A DNA stretch of 64,000 nt, from assembly GCF_900110535.1 (NCBI RefSeq), contig NZ_FOJA01000001.1, forward strand, positions 2,515,393 through 2,579,392. Reading direction: 5' to 3'. How positions within the stretch are numbered: position 1 is the first letter of the stretch; each line of letters starts with the position of its first letter. Source of the stretch: Halobacterium jilantaiense (GTDB lineage: Archaea > Halobacteriota > Halobacteria > Halobacteriales > Halobacteriaceae). Below are positions 8,382-17,626 of this stretch, one piece after another. A model generated the notes under the pieces. The model was given only the letters and a program-made list of their open reading frames with translations, was not told where the DNA came from and made no database searches. Position numbers and translations under genes: made by a program.

Positions 8382-8963
8382 TCAGTCGTCGTCGTCTTCG
8401 ATGACTTCGGGGTCCGAGAGCGCGCTCTGGAGGCTGTCGAGACCGTTGACCCACTCCGTGACGAGGCCGTACTCCACGTCCTCCAGCAGCGTCATGTCGA
8501 GATCGTCGCCGTCGATGACGCGGGTGCCGCCGGCCGCGACGAGGCCGAGCGCGCGGTCGAGGTCCTCCTCGCTCTCGGCGTCGACGGCCGCGTGGACGTA
8601 CTCGTCGACGGACGCCTCGTCGGCGGGGCCGTCGGCGACGTACTGTTCGGCGCTGTAGAAGACGGCGACGAGGCTCGTCTGGACGCCGTCGACGAGCATC
8701 AGCTTGTCCTCGTCGTCGAACGCGGGCTCGGCGAGCACGACCTCGCGGATGTCCGCGAGCTCGTCCATCCCCTCGTCCTGTCCGAGCTCGTCGTCGTCGT
8801 ACGCCTTCAGAATCTTCGCGACCGCGATGGCGACGTCGTCCTGGAGGTTCAGGAGGAGACGCGCCGAGTCCTCGTCTTCGGGGTCCAGTTCCTCCTCGCG
8901 GAGGCGGTCGAGCCAGTTCTGCCAGCGTTCCTCGGAGTAGAACTCCTCTTCGGGGGCGCTCAT
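8382..8963 (-). CDS. DUF2150 family protein
   Basis: This acidic, helical 193-residue protein, MSAPEEEFYSEERWQNWLDRL to the C-terminal EVIEDDDD, matches the archaeal DUF2150 family of unknown function. It has no membrane segment, signal peptide or catalytic motif. The frame is open nine codons further upstream, but the ATG at 8963 begins the conserved part. It lies downstream of tatD on the same strand, with a GC hairpin between them. Confidence 0.75.
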   Translation of the reverse strand: MSAPEEEFYSEERWQNWLDRLREEELDPEDEDSARLLLNLQDDVAIAVAKILKAYDDDELGQDEGMDELADIREVVLAEPAFDDEDKLMLVDGVQTSLVAVFYSAEQYVADGPADEASVDEYVHAAVDAESEEDLDRALGLVAAGGTRVIDGDDLDMTLLEDVEYGLVTEWVNGLDSLQSALSDPEVIEDDDD

Positions 8964-9068
8964 ACCCGAACGGCCGGCCGCGCGAGACAAAGGCCTTTCC
9001 TTCAGCGGAGCAGCCCCTGCGTTCGCCGCTACGGGCTCTGCTGGCGCGATAGCGCCAACGGAGAGGAC

Positions 9069-9911
9069 TCAGTCCAGCGTTGCCCGCGTATCGATGCCGT
9101 AGACGGCCTCCGGCGTTTCGACGTGCGCGATCCGGACTGCGTCGTCGTGGCCGTCCTCCAGCAGCCAGCGGACGCGCCGCGGGACAGTCTTCGGTCCCAT
9201 GACTGCGCCCGGTCGGTCGGCGTCGTCCACGAAGTCCGTCTCCATCAGGAACGGCTCGCCCGCCTCGACGGCCGCTTCGAGGTAGTCCTTCTCGCACATC
9301 ACGCTCGGCGTGCAGCCCGCGAGCCGGCCGCTCGCGTAGTGTTTCACCACCTTCTCCGGCGCGAGCCCGGCGTCCGCCGCCCACTCCGCGACCCCAGTCA
9401 GGTCGCTCGTGGCTTCGGTGTGTAACTGGAGTGAGACGCCGACGTCCGCCGCGCGCTCGCAGGCGTGCCGGATGACGTCGTTGGACGCCGCCCAGACTGC
9501 GTCGCTCACGTCGTAGTGCGGCCGGCCGGACTTCAGCGCGACCGCGCGCCCCTCGCTCGCGACGTCCGCGGCCTCGTCGATGCCGGCACACATCAGGTCG
9601 CGGGCCGCTTCCGGGGTGAACCCGCGCTCGTCCACCAGCCGAGATATCAGGCCGGGGTGGACGCCGAGCACCGGCCACGCATCGCCGTCCAGAATCTCGC
9701 GCGCTTCGTCGACCAGCCGCACCGTCTCCTCGAACACGGGCCGGAAGTCCGGCCCCGACTCGGGTTCGACGCCGAGGTGCCAGGAGGGCTTGTTCACGAC
9801 GAGCAGGTGCGTGCCGCCCGCTCGCGCGAAGTCGCGGACGGCGTCGAGCCCTTGGTTCTCGGCGTCGAGGTGGAGGTGGTCGTCGAGCACCGGCGTCTCG
9901 AACTCGGTCAT
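9069..9911 (-). CDS. TatD-type metal-dependent hydrolase, haloarchaeal variant
   Basis: This 280-residue TIM-barrel amidohydrolase has H12-L-H14 in the first strand, H164 in LQLHTEA, H191 in KVVKHYASG and D226 in LMETDF, the expected metal ligands of the TatD family. The second-metal position, usually a glutamate in a GEIGLD-type motif, seems to be filled by VALKSGRPHYD with Lys127. TatD enzymes are DNases or D-amino-acyl-tRNA deacylase-like hydrolases; the lysine variant may have another substrate. The ATG at 9911 starts the family match. Confidence 0.8.
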   Translation of the reverse strand: MTEFETPVLDDHLHLDAENQGLDAVRDFARAGGTHLLVVNKPSWHLGVEPESGPDFRPVFEETVRLVDEAREILDGDAWPVLGVHPGLISRLVDERGFTPEAARDLMCAGIDEAADVASEGRAVALKSGRPHYDVSDAVWAASNDVIRHACERAADVGVSLQLHTEATSDLTGVAEWAADAGLAPEKVVKHYASGRLAGCTPSVMCEKDYLEAAVEAGEPFLMETDFVDDADRPGAVMGPKTVPRRVRWLLEDGHDDAVRIAHVETPEAVYGIDTRATLD

Positions 9912-10048
9912 GGCGGCGCGTTCGCGCTCGCAGCCCGAAAGCCTGTTCGTCGCGAGCCGACGCCCGACTGCTGCAGGCGGTGAAACCCCTGCGAACCCTT
10001 AACTCGGATGCCGCGGAATCCCCGGGTGGACACTCCGTCCTGACTCAC

Positions 10049-10756
10049 ATGCAGGTAGACATCACCCACCAGCCGTCGTACGCTCACCTCGTCGTCGACC
10101 TCGACCCCGGCGAGTCCATCCTCGCCGAACCCGGCGCGATGGTCAGCCACTCCCCCGAGGTCAGCATCGAGACGTCGACCACCCGCGGCGGCCTCCTGAG
10201 CTCCGCGAAGTCGATGCTCGGCGGCGAGTCCGCGTTCGCAAACGAGTTCCTCGCCGAGCACGAACCCGGCCGCGTCACGCTCGCGCCGCCGAAACCCGGC
10301 GACATCGCCCAGCACGACCTCGACAGCGAGACGCTGTACGCGGTCGACGGCGCGTTCCTCGCGTCCGACCCGGGCCTCGACGTGTCCTCGGAGTTCGGCG
10401 GCCTGAAGTCGCTGCTCGCAGGCGCGAGCATCACGCCGCTCGCGCTCTCGGGCACCGGCACGGTGTTCCTCGAAGCGTTCGGCGGCGTCGAACGCGTCGA
10501 CCTCGACCCCGGCGAGTCGTACGTCGTCGACAACGAACACGTCGTCGCGTGGGAGGAGACCGTCGACTTCGACGCCCGGCGCGTCGGCGGCCTGAAGTCG
10601 ACGCTGCTCAGCGGCGAAGGCCTCGTGATGGAGTTCACTGGCGGCGGTTCCGTCTGGTACCAGACCCGTGGCCTCGACGCGTTCACGAGCGTCATCGCCG
10701 GGGCGCTGCCCGCAGCCGAGGCCGACTCCGACGGCGGTATCGACATCGACATCTGA
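10049..10756 (+). CDS. AIM24/TIGR00266 family protein
   Basis: This 235-residue beta-rich protein begins MQVDITHQPSYAHLVVDLDPGESILAEPGAM and carries repeated segments (GGLLSSAKSML, GGLKSLLAGASI, GGLKSTLLSGEG) typical of the AIM24/TIGR00266 fold. The family has no firm biochemical role; in mitochondria AIM24 affects membrane organisation. The frame is open 23 codons further upstream, but the ATG at 10049 starts the conserved part. TTAA near 9999 could be the TATA box, leaving a short leader. Confidence 0.8.
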   Translation: MQVDITHQPSYAHLVVDLDPGESILAEPGAMVSHSPEVSIETSTTRGGLLSSAKSMLGGESAFANEFLAEHEPGRVTLAPPKPGDIAQHDLDSETLYAVDGAFLASDPGLDVSSEFGGLKSLLAGASITPLALSGTGTVFLEAFGGVERVDLDPGESYVVDNEHVVAWEETVDFDARRVGGLKSTLLSGEGLVMEFTGGGSVWYQTRGLDAFTSVIAGALPAAEADSDGGIDIDI

Positions 10757-10789
10757 GGCGAAGCACCACTGTCGCCTCGCTTTCTCCGC

Positions 10790-11242
10790 CTACTCGTCGT
10801 CGCCGAGCACCACGGCGTCCGTCGCCGCGTGTCGAAGCGCGTCCGAGCGGCCGTGTTCACCGGGCGCGATGGCGAGCGTGCGGACGCCGCGGCGCTCGGC
10901 CTGCTCGAACACCGGCTTGAAGTCCGTGTCCCGGGACGCCACCGCGAGCACGTCCACGCCGTCGTCGAGCACCAGTTCGGTGGCGTCGACGGCGAGTTTC
11001 ACGTCTACGTCCCCGCTGGTCACGCGCACGTCGTAGCCGCGGGCTTCGCCCGCCTGGATGAGCGACGGCGTCGCGTGTTCGTCGAGGTACAGCCGGGTCA
11101 CTGCCAGCGCGCCCACCTCGCTGGCCGCGTCCCGCACGTCGTCTAAGTCCACGTCGAACTCCTCGCGGAGCACGTTCGGGCCGTCGACGAACAGCGCCAC
11201 GCCGCCCGCGTCGGTCCCGAGCAGCTCCCGCAGTCGGTCCAT
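10790..11242 (-). CDS. NYN domain ribonuclease-like protein (TIGR00288 type)
   Basis: This 150-residue NYN/PIN-like domain has conserved acidic residues in VALFVDGPNVLREEF, DVDVKLAVDATELVLDDGVD and VASRDTDFKPVFEQA, the expected metal-binding set for this nuclease fold. The late LAIAPGE segment also fits. Members are thought to act on RNA, but the target is unknown. The ATG at 11242 was chosen; upstream sequence in the frame has no family similarity. It is divergent from the membrane protein at 11336. Confidence 0.82.
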   Translation of the reverse strand: MDRLRELLGTDAGGVALFVDGPNVLREEFDVDLDDVRDAASEVGALAVTRLYLDEHATPSLIQAGEARGYDVRVTSGDVDVKLAVDATELVLDDGVDVLAVASRDTDFKPVFEQAERRGVRTLAIAPGEHGRSDALRHAATDAVVLGDDE

Positions 11243-11335
11243 ACGCCACCTCGGAGACGGCCAGCCAAGAGCGTGCCGGAACGCTGCAACAAAGCTGGCG
11301 GTACACTTCCCGGTCTCTACACCGACACGTGGTGT

Positions 11336-11827
11336 ATGTCGCTCTCTCCAGTTCCGACCGTCGAGGAAGCGCGGTACGCGTCCGTCGACGAACCGATCAC
11401 CGCCCGCGTCGTGCTCGCGGCGTTCGCGGGCGGGCTGGCCGGACTCGTCGCCATGGCACCGGTCGTCGCCGGCGTCCCGCTGGTGCTCGGCGTGTTCGAG
11501 GTCGACCCGCTGCTGGAAGTGATTCCACTGGTCGACGGCGGCCCGCTCGTCGGCGTCCTCGTCTTCGCGCTCGGCGGCGTCTTCGCGCTCCCGCTGTTCT
11601 TCGTCGTCACCGCGACTTTCCTCCCGCCGCGGGAGCCGCGGTGGGCGCGCGGCGTCACGATGAGCACGCTGTTCTGGGTCACGTTCCTCTACCTGTTCTG
11701 GCCCGGCGGCGACACCCTCACGGACGCCGTCTTCCTCGTCGTCACGCTGGTCGGTCACTGGCTGTACGGCGTCGTCCTCGGCGTGATGACGCACACGCTC
11801 ACGGGCATCCCGGAGCACGACGTCTGA
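11336..11827 (+). CDS. Haloarchaeal four-helix membrane protein (DUF6789-like)
   Basis: This 163-residue protein has about four membrane helices: residues 25-48, 65-90, 105-122 and 126-150. The start MSLSPVPTVEEARY at 11336 leaves a short soluble N-terminus. The C-terminal VGHWLYGVVLGVMTH resembles DUF6789-type proteins. Its function is unknown. It is followed by the glycine-cleavage gene gcvT after about 50 bases that hold gcvT's own promoter. Confidence 0.65.
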   Translation: MSLSPVPTVEEARYASVDEPITARVVLAAFAGGLAGLVAMAPVVAGVPLVLGVFEVDPLLEVIPLVDGGPLVGVLVFALGGVFALPLFFVVTATFLPPREPRWARGVTMSTLFWVTFLYLFWPGGDTLTDAVFLVVTLVGHWLYGVVLGVMTHTLTGIPEHDV

Positions 11828-11878
11828 GGGCGTTCCGATTTACGAAAGCCTTACTTCCCGGGCGACGACCCTCGGAGT

Positions 11879-12976
11879 ATGGGTCTTCGAACGCCGCCGC
11901 TGTACGGCAGGCACGAGGACCGCGGGGCCTCCTTCACGGAGTTCGGCGGCTGGAACATGCCAGTCGACTTCGCGGGCATCCAGGAGGAACACGCCGCGGT
12001 CCGCGAGGCCGCGGGCATCTTCGACGTCTCCCACATGGGGGAAATCGAGGTGTCCGGGCCTGACGCCGAACACCTGATGCAGCGGCTCACCACCAACGAC
12101 GTCGCCTCGCTCGACCCCGGGGACGCCCAGTACGCCGCCATCACGGACGACAACGGCGTCATGCACGACGACACCGTCGTCTACCGGCTCCCAGACGGCC
12201 GGGACGCCGAGTTCCTGTTCGTCCCGAACGCCGGCCACGACGAGGACGCCTACGACCGCTGGACGGACTACCGCGACGACGAGGGCCTCGACGCCACCGT
12301 CGAGAACGTCACCGACGACTACGGCATGGTCGCGGTCCAGGGTCCCGACGCGCCCGCCCTCGTCGCCGACCGCGCGGGCGAGGACGCACTGGACCTCTCG
12401 ATGTTCGAGGCGACGGACGCCGACGTGGCGGGCGTCGACGCGCTCGTCGCGAACACCGGCTACACGGGCGAAGCCGGCTTCGAACTCGTGTTCCCCGCCG
12501 ACGGCGCTGGTGCCGTCTGGGGCGCGTTCGCGAACGACTGTCAGCCCTGCGGGCTCGGGGCCCGCGACACGCTCCGCATGGAGTACGGCTTCCTGCTCTC
12601 GGGCCAGGACTTCCACCCCGAGGACGAACCCCGGACGCCCCTCGAAGCGGGCATCGGATTCGTCGTCGACCTCGACACCGAGTTCGTCGGCCGCGACGCC
12701 ATCGCCGCTCAGGAGGACGCGGGCCTCGACCAGCAGTTCGTCGGCCTCACCCTCGACGAGCGCGGCGTCCCCCGGCACGGCTACGACATCACCACCCCCG
12801 ACGGCGACGACATCGGCGTCGTCACGAGCGGCACCATGAGCCCAACGCTGGGCGAGCCCATCGGCCTCGGCTACGTCGACACCGACCACGCCGAGGACGG
12901 CACGACCGTCCACGTCCAGGTCCGCGGCACCGGCAAACAGGCGACCATCACCACACCCCCCTTCCTAGACCAATGA
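11879..12976 (+). CDS. gcvT: Aminomethyltransferase, glycine cleavage T protein
   Basis: This 365-residue T protein transfers the methylene group from aminomethyl-lipoyl H protein to a tetrahydropterin, releasing ammonia. Family hallmarks are the N-terminal [24 protein letters not shown], then [11 protein letters not shown], and [13 protein letters not shown] followed by [18 protein letters not shown] at about 11850 lies 27 bases before the ATG, giving a leaderless start. Its stop overlaps the gcvH start in ATGA, so the two are translationally coupled. Confidence 0.96.
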   Translation: MGLRTPPLYGRHEDRGASFTEFGGWNMPVDFAGIQEEHAAVREAAGIFDVSHMGEIEVSGPDAEHLMQRLTTNDVASLDPGDAQYAAITDDNGVMHDDTVVYRLPDGRDAEFLFVPNAGHDEDAYDRWTDYRDDEGLDATVENVTDDYGMVAVQGPDAPALVADRAGEDALDLSMFEATDADVAGVDALVANTGYTGEAGFELVFPADGAGAVWGAFANDCQPCGLGARDTLRMEYGFLLSGQDFHPEDEPRTPLEAGIGFVVDLDTEFVGRDAIAAQEDAGLDQQFVGLTLDERGVPRHGYDITTPDGDDIGVVTSGTMSPTLGEPIGLGYVDTDHAEDGTTVHVQVRGTGKQATITTPPFLDQ

Positions 12977-13347
12977 GCTTCGACGTACCCGAACACCTGC
13001 ACTACCTCGAATCGCACGAGTGGATCGACCCCGAGACCGGCCGCGTCGGCATCAGCGACTTCGCGCAGGACGAACTCGGCGACGTGGTCTTCGTCGAACT
13101 CCCCGGCGTCGGCGACGACGTCGACGCCGGCGGCGAGTTCGGCGTCGTCGAATCAATCAAGGCCGTCTCCGACATCTACGCCCCCGTCTCGGGCGAAGTC
13201 ACGGCCGTCAACGACGACCTCGCCGACGACCCCGAACTCGTCAACGACGACCCGTTCGGCGACGGCTGGCTCGTCGAACTGGACTTCGACGACGCCGACC
13301 TCGACGACACCCTCGACGCCGACGAGTACGAAGAGCAGATCGCCTAG
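12973..13347 (+). CDS. gcvH: Glycine cleavage H protein (lipoyl carrier)
   Basis: This 124-residue carrier protein shuttles the aminomethyl intermediate among P, T and L proteins. The lipoyl-lysine is Lys63 in [18 protein letters not shown]. The full length is close to the usual size (about 125-130). Its start overlaps the gcvT stop by four bases. It is followed by a strong hairpin, so the gcvT-gcvH transcript probably ends before gcvPA. Confidence 0.96.
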   Translation: MSFDVPEHLHYLESHEWIDPETGRVGISDFAQDELGDVVFVELPGVGDDVDAGGEFGVVESIKAVSDIYAPVSGEVTAVNDDLADDPELVNDDPFGDGWLVELDFDDADLDDTLDADEYEEQIA

Positions 13348-13365
13348 GTACCTTTTGCTGCGGTC

Positions 13366-13382
13366 GCGCGCCTTCGGCGCGC
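13366..13382 (+). terminator. GC hairpin after gcvH
   Basis: GCGCGCC-TTC-GGCGCGC is a perfect 7-bp stem with a 3-base loop, 19 bases after the gcvH stop. The preceding TTTTG run is on the wrong side for a classical terminator, but termination or 3'-end stabilisation for gcvT-gcvH is likely. Confidence 0.4.
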
Positions 13383-13423
13383 TCCCTGGCAAAAGCTACG
13401 CTAAAAGCACTTCTCACCACCTC

Positions 13424-13442
13424 GGCCGCGCAGCGCGCGGCC
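13424..13442. repeat. Perfect 8-bp GC inverted repeat
   Basis: GGCCGCGC-AGC-GCGCGGCC forms a perfect stem. It is the second strong hairpin in the gcvH-gcvPA gap and may be a spacer-type palindromic repeat. Confidence 0.5.
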
Positions 13443-13637
13443 TCGATGGTTCGTCGGCCTGCGCCACTCGCTCTGCTCGTTCGCGCAGTCGGTGGTTCTC
13501 GCTTCGCTCCGAACCGCCCGCCGCTCGGCTCGCGGATGCTGGCTGTCGGCTGGCGCGATGGCGAGCTTCTCGTTGGCTGTCGGGACGCAATTGCTGCCAC
13601 CCAACCACTCGTTCGTGAGTAAGGCGTGACGCAGTGG

Positions 13638-13647
13638 TTTAAATATA
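13638..13647 (+). promoter_or_regulatory. TATA box for gcvPA-gcvPB
   Basis: TTTAAATATA is the best TATA match in the gcv region. It predicts initiation near 13668 and a leader of about 100 bases before the gcvPA start, unusually long for a haloarchaeon. Confidence 0.6.
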
Positions 13648-13771
13648 TGCACGAAGCTGTACAGTTTCGGGGTTCGACCCGTTCCGGAACCGGGAGTATC
13701 ATTACCGCGTGGTCGCTAGCGTTCGGCATGGTAGCTACCGGAACCGTCTGCGTCGCGGGAGGAGGGCGACG

Positions 13772-15094
13772 ATGAGCGGGAGTCCGTACGCCGCCCCCTC
13801 GGAGGCGGACACCGAGGCGATGCTCGATGCCGTCGGCGTCGACGACGTCGACGAACTGTTCGACATCCCCGAGTCGGTGCGCTTCGACGGCGAGTTCGGC
13901 ATCGACGCCAAGTCCGAGCAGGCGGCGCTCCGCGAGACGAAGCGCCGGCTGTCGAAGAACGACGACCTGACGGAGTTCCTCGGGCGCGGCCACTACGAGC
14001 ACTACGTCCCGTCGCTGGTCGACAGCGTCTCCCAGCGCTCGGAGTTCATCACCTCCTACACCCAGTACCAGCCGGAGGTCACGCAGGGGTTCCTCCAGGT
14101 GCTGTTCGAGTACCAGAGTCTCCTCGTCGAGCTCACGGGCCTCGGCATCGCGAACTGCTCGATGTACGACGAGGCGACCGCGCTCGCCGAGGCCGCGCTG
14201 CTCGCCAAGCGCGTGCGCGCCGCAGACGGCCACCGCGTGCTCGTCCCCGAGTACGTCCGCGACAACTACGTCAGCGTCCTCAAGAACTACACCGGCGGCT
14301 CGGACGTCACCGTCGAACGCTACGGCACCGACGACGGTAACGTGGACCTCGCCGCCCTCGAAGCCACGGTCGACGACGACGTGGTGATGGTGTACGCCGA
14401 GAACCCCACGACGCTCGGGACCGTCGAGGAGAATCTGGGTGCCGTCGGAGACCTCGCCGACGACCACGACGCCCTGTTCTGTCTCGGCTCGGACCCCGTC
14501 GCGATGTCCGTCCTCCAGCGCCCCGTCGACGTCGGCGCGGACGTCGTCGTCGGCGACGCCAGCGTGCTCGGGATGCCGACGAGCTACGGCACGGGCCTCG
14601 GCGTGTTCGCCACGCGCGAGGAGTTCCTCCGGCAGGTCCCCGGCCGGCTCGTCGGCGTCAGCGAGGACGAAGACGGCACGCGGGCGTTCACGCTCACGCT
14701 CCAGACGCGCGAACAGCACATCCGGAAGGAGCGCGCGACCTCCAACATCTGCACGAACCAGGCGTGGGTCGCGCTCCGCGCCGGCATCCACGCCGCGTGG
14801 CTGGGGGCCGACGGCCTCGTCGACCTCGCGAACGAACTCGTTGAACTCCCCCGGGACCTCGCCGCCGACCTGAACGAGATTCGCGGAATCCAAGCCCCCA
14901 TCCACGACCGCCACCACGTCCGTGAGTTCCAGGCGCGAACCGACCAGCCCGCCCCCGCCGTCGCCAGCGACCTCGAATCCGAAGGGTTCGCGGTCCACGC
15001 CGTCGACAACCACATCCTACAGGTGTGTATCACGGACGCGAACGCGCACGCGGCCGACGAGTTCGTCGCCGCAGTCAGGGAGGTGACCGAGTGA
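13772..15094 (+). CDS. gcvPA: Glycine dehydrogenase (decarboxylating) subunit 1
   Basis: This 440-residue N-terminal half of the split P protein begins [18 protein letters not shown]. It has family features such as [36 protein letters not shown] and [16 protein letters not shown]. With GcvPB it decarboxylates glycine and loads H protein. The frame is open 21 codons upstream, but the conserved part starts at the ATG at 13772, preceded by a GGAGG element at 13760-13764. Its stop overlaps the gcvPB start (TGATG). Confidence 0.95.
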   Translation: MSGSPYAAPSEADTEAMLDAVGVDDVDELFDIPESVRFDGEFGIDAKSEQAALRETKRRLSKNDDLTEFLGRGHYEHYVPSLVDSVSQRSEFITSYTQYQPEVTQGFLQVLFEYQSLLVELTGLGIANCSMYDEATALAEAALLAKRVRAADGHRVLVPEYVRDNYVSVLKNYTGGSDVTVERYGTDDGNVDLAALEATVDDDVVMVYAENPTTLGTVEENLGAVGDLADDHDALFCLGSDPVAMSVLQRPVDVGADVVVGDASVLGMPTSYGTGLGVFATREEFLRQVPGRLVGVSEDEDGTRAFTLTLQTREQHIRKERATSNICTNQAWVALRAGIHAAWLGADGLVDLANELVELPRDLAADLNEIRGIQAPIHDRHHVREFQARTDQPAPAVASDLESEGFAVHAVDNHILQVCITDANAHAADEFVAAVREVTE

Positions 15095-16512
15095 TGGAGC
15101 ACTACGACCAGGCCCGATACGGGCCCGCGGACGACGACACGAACGAGCCGCTGCTCAGCGAGAAAGACCAGACGAGCGTCGACGTCGACTCGCCGCTCCC
15201 CGACGACCTCACGCGCGACGAAATCGAGTTGCCGAGCGTCGAAGAGCCCGAGCTCGCCCGGCACTACGTCCGGCTGAGCCAGCAGAACTACGGTGTCGAC
15301 TCCGGCCCGTACCCGCTGGGCTCCTGCACGATGAAGTACAATCCCCGGTTCACCGAGGACGCCGCCGCGCTCCCGGCCGCCGCCGTCCACCCGGACCGCT
15401 CGGCGGGCTCCCTTCAGGGGACCCTCGAACTCATGGCGGACCTTCAGGATTACCTCGGCCGCATCGGCGGCATGGACGCCGTCACGCTCCAGCCGCCCGC
15501 GGGCGCGGCCGGCGAGTTCACCGGCATCCTGCTCGCCGAGGCCTACCACGAGGCCAACGGCGAGGGCCACCGCGACGAGGTCGTCGTCCCCGACGCCGCC
15601 CACGGCACGAACTTCGCGTCCGCGGCGCTCGGTGGCTACGACGTCGTGGAGATTCCGTCGGGCGACGACGGCCGCGTCGACCTCGACGCCCTCGAAGCCG
15701 CGCTCGGCGAGAACACTGCCGCACTGATGCTCACGAACCCGAACACGCTCGGGCTGTTCGAGCGCGATATCGAGACCGTCGCGGAGATGGTCCACGACGC
15801 CGGCGGCCTCCTCTACTACGACGGCGCGAACCTGAACGCGCTCCTCGGCCGTGCGCGCCCCGGCGACATGGGCTTCGACATCATGCACTTCAACGTCCAC
15901 AAGACGTTCGCCACCCCGCACGGCGGCGGCGGTCCGGGTGCCGGGCCCGTCGGCGTCACCGAGGACCTCGCCGAGTTCCTCCCAGATCCCCACATCAGGG
16001 AGGGCACGAATGGGTACGAGCTGTACACGCCCGAGCGCTCCGTCGGGAAGGTCCACGGCTTCCAGGGCAACTGGCCGGTGCTCGTGAAGGCGTTCGCGTA
16101 CATCGACCGGCTCGGCGACGACGGCCTCGGCGACGCCTCCGCGAAGGCCGTCCTGAACGCGAACTACCTCGCCGAACAGCTCGACTACGACATCCCGCTC
16201 GGGCCGTTCCACCACGAGTTCGTCGCGAGCGCGGGCGACCAGGACGCCGCGGACGTTGCCAAGCGGATGCTCGACTACGGCGTCCACCCGCCGACGACGA
16301 AGTGGCCCGAACTCGTCGACGAGGCGCTGATGACCGAGCCGACCGAGATTGAGACGAAATCGGGTCTCGACGACCTCGCCGACGCGTTCAACGCGGTCGC
16401 GGGCGAGGACGACGAGACGCTCGCGTCCGCGCCGAACCGGACGACCGCCCGCCGAATCGACCAGACGGCCGCCGCCCGGAACCCCCGGCTGTCCTGGCAC
16501 GACCTCGACTGA
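15094..16512 (+). CDS. gcvPB: Glycine dehydrogenase (decarboxylating) subunit 2
   Basis: This 472-residue PLP-binding half of the split P protein has Lys270 in IMHFNVHKTFATPHGGGGPG as the PLP Schiff-base lysine. The N-terminal PLGSCTMKYNPR and the central LQPPAGAAGEFTGI are family signatures. It forms the active P protein with GcvPA, whose stop it overlaps by one base. No lipoamide dehydrogenase (L protein) gene lies in the window. Confidence 0.96.
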   Translation: MEHYDQARYGPADDDTNEPLLSEKDQTSVDVDSPLPDDLTRDEIELPSVEEPELARHYVRLSQQNYGVDSGPYPLGSCTMKYNPRFTEDAAALPAAAVHPDRSAGSLQGTLELMADLQDYLGRIGGMDAVTLQPPAGAAGEFTGILLAEAYHEANGEGHRDEVVVPDAAHGTNFASAALGGYDVVEIPSGDDGRVDLDALEAALGENTAALMLTNPNTLGLFERDIETVAEMVHDAGGLLYYDGANLNALLGRARPGDMGFDIMHFNVHKTFATPHGGGGPGAGPVGVTEDLAEFLPDPHIREGTNGYELYTPERSVGKVHGFQGNWPVLVKAFAYIDRLGDDGLGDASAKAVLNANYLAEQLDYDIPLGPFHHEFVASAGDQDAADVAKRMLDYGVHPPTTKWPELVDEALMTEPTEIETKSGLDDLADAFNAVAGEDDETLASAPNRTTARRIDQTAAARNPRLSWHDLD

Positions 16513-16576
16513 CCGGCCGCAGACTGCGGTAGCGCCGCTCTAGACTCGCTGCGGCCCCGTCTGGCGCGCGTTCGAG

Positions 16577-17050
16577 TCACTCGCTGCTAGTGCTGTCCGA
16601 ACCGGGGGCGTCGTCTCCGCCGTCCGGTGACTCCGCCACGTGGACGGTCACGTCGCCGTCGGTCGAGACGCCGACCTTGACCGGGACCGCGAGCTGATTC
16701 TGGGACGCCGCCGCCGACAGTTCCTCGTAGAGCACCGAGTACAGCTTCGGGCGGGGGTACGCGACCGTGACGCCCGCTTCGTCACTGCGCGCGTACACCT
16801 CGTCGACGAGGTCGTCGAAGCTCTCGCCGGCCGGGGCGGTGAACTGGACGGACGCGCGCAGCGTCGCCACCAGTTCGAGCGTCCGCTCGGCCTTCTCGAT
16901 GTTCGCTCGCGCCGCGCGCTCGACAGCGCTGACGTTCGAGTCCGTCGTGCCGAGTCGGTCGGCCACCTCTCGCTGCGTGTACCCCTGCTGCCGGAGTTCG
17001 AGGACCTCCACCTGCCGGTCCGTCAGGACCGTGTTCTCCGTCGCGACCAC
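16577..17050 (-). CDS. Tfx-type DNA-binding protein
   Basis: The reading begins VVATENTVLTDRQVEVLELRQQGYTQREVADRLGTTDSNVSAVER, the Tfx-type basic helix-turn-helix, followed by RAARANIEKAERTLELV and a C-terminal domain of about 90 residues. Tfx was described in a methanogen as a regulator of the molybdenum formylmethanofuran dehydrogenase operon; its haloarchaeal targets are unknown. The GTG at 17050 was chosen because a CTTAA element lies about 27 bases upstream and the family match starts there; an ATG at 17107 is in the same frame. Length is 157 residues. Confidence 0.75.
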   Translation of the reverse strand: MVATENTVLTDRQVEVLELRQQGYTQREVADRLGTTDSNVSAVERAARANIEKAERTLELVATLRASVQFTAPAGESFDDLVDEVYARSDEAGVTVAYPRPKLYSVLYEELSAAASQNQLAVPVKVGVSTDGDVTVHVAESPDGGDDAPGSDSTSSE

Positions 17051-17359
17051 GCCGTGTCGAATGGAACCGTTCGAGTTAAGCCTAGTGAGCGGCCGAACGT
17101 GGGTCACTGCGCCGTCGCTCGGCCTCCTCTCTTTCGTTCCGTCCTCCCTCGCCGCTGCGGCTATCGTTGTGCTCCTGCTCTGACTCGTCGAATCAGCGGT
17201 CGGGCGGACAGACGGCTTCTCGTAGATACAGGTCGTCAGCCTGGCACTACTACTCGCGGCGGACCGTGAGTGAGTATCGTGAATCGGGACTGCGGTTGCT
17301 GGAGCAGTCCGTCTCTCGCGATGAACGGGTTAATTGTGGTGCTCCATATACGCATTCAA
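17051..17359. other. Intergenic region with divergent promoters
   Basis: No gene is supported. The left end holds the CTTAA promoter element of the Tfx-type gene and the right end holds CCATATA (17344-17350) before the small membrane protein gene. The middle contains nothing recognisable. Confidence 0.5.
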
Positions 17360-17626
17360 ATGAGTCGGGACTCGGATACGTGGCTTCGAGTCGGAGCCTG
17401 GGGACAGTTAGCGACGATCGCGCTCGCAGTCGCGTTCTGGTCTCTCGGAGCGTCCACCGCGCTCTACGCGACCTGTCTCGGGTACGTGTTAGTCACTGTC
17501 ACAGGCATCGTCGGGGTCGCCAGGAACGCGTCGGCCTTCGTCGGCCCGCTCGTCTATCCGTTCGTCGTTCCGGGATTCGTCCCGCTGTACTACTTCGCCG
17601 TCCATCAGACACCAGCAAGCGAATAG
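17360..17626 (+). CDS. Small membrane protein of unknown function
   Basis: This 88-residue protein begins MSRDSDTWLRVGAWGQLA and has three hydrophobic segments (about residues 14-30, 31-47 and 60-77). No motif or family was recognised. The frame is open 30 codons further upstream, but the ATG at 17360 is the best start because CCATATA lies just before it. It could be a small orphan membrane protein. Confidence 0.5.
   Translation: MSRDSDTWLRVGAWGQLATIALAVAFWSLGASTALYATCLGYVLVTVTGIVGVARNASAFVGPLVYPFVVPGFVPLYYFAVHQTPASE

Larger units (their letters stand above)
13348..13771. other. Hairpin-rich intergenic region and gcvPA leader
   Basis: No gene of more than 60 codons is supported in these 424 bases. 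The first 290 bases hold several GC-rich inverted repeats (13366-13382, 13424-13442, and GGTTC/GAACC around 13490-13515) and phrases such as TTCGCTCC that are common in haloarchaeal spacers. The last 130 bases hold the gcvPA promoter and a leader of about 100 bases. No glycine-riboswitch core was recognised. Confidence 0.6.

Noticed and set aside
9042-9057. TGGCGC-GATA-GCGCCA hairpin after tatD as a terminator.
   Set aside because: The stem is perfect but has no T-rich tail in either direction; archaeal terminators rarely need such hairpins, so it was not called as a terminator.
13668-13771. A glycine riboswitch before gcvPA.
   Set aside because: The leader was read for the paired-aptamer core and none was seen.
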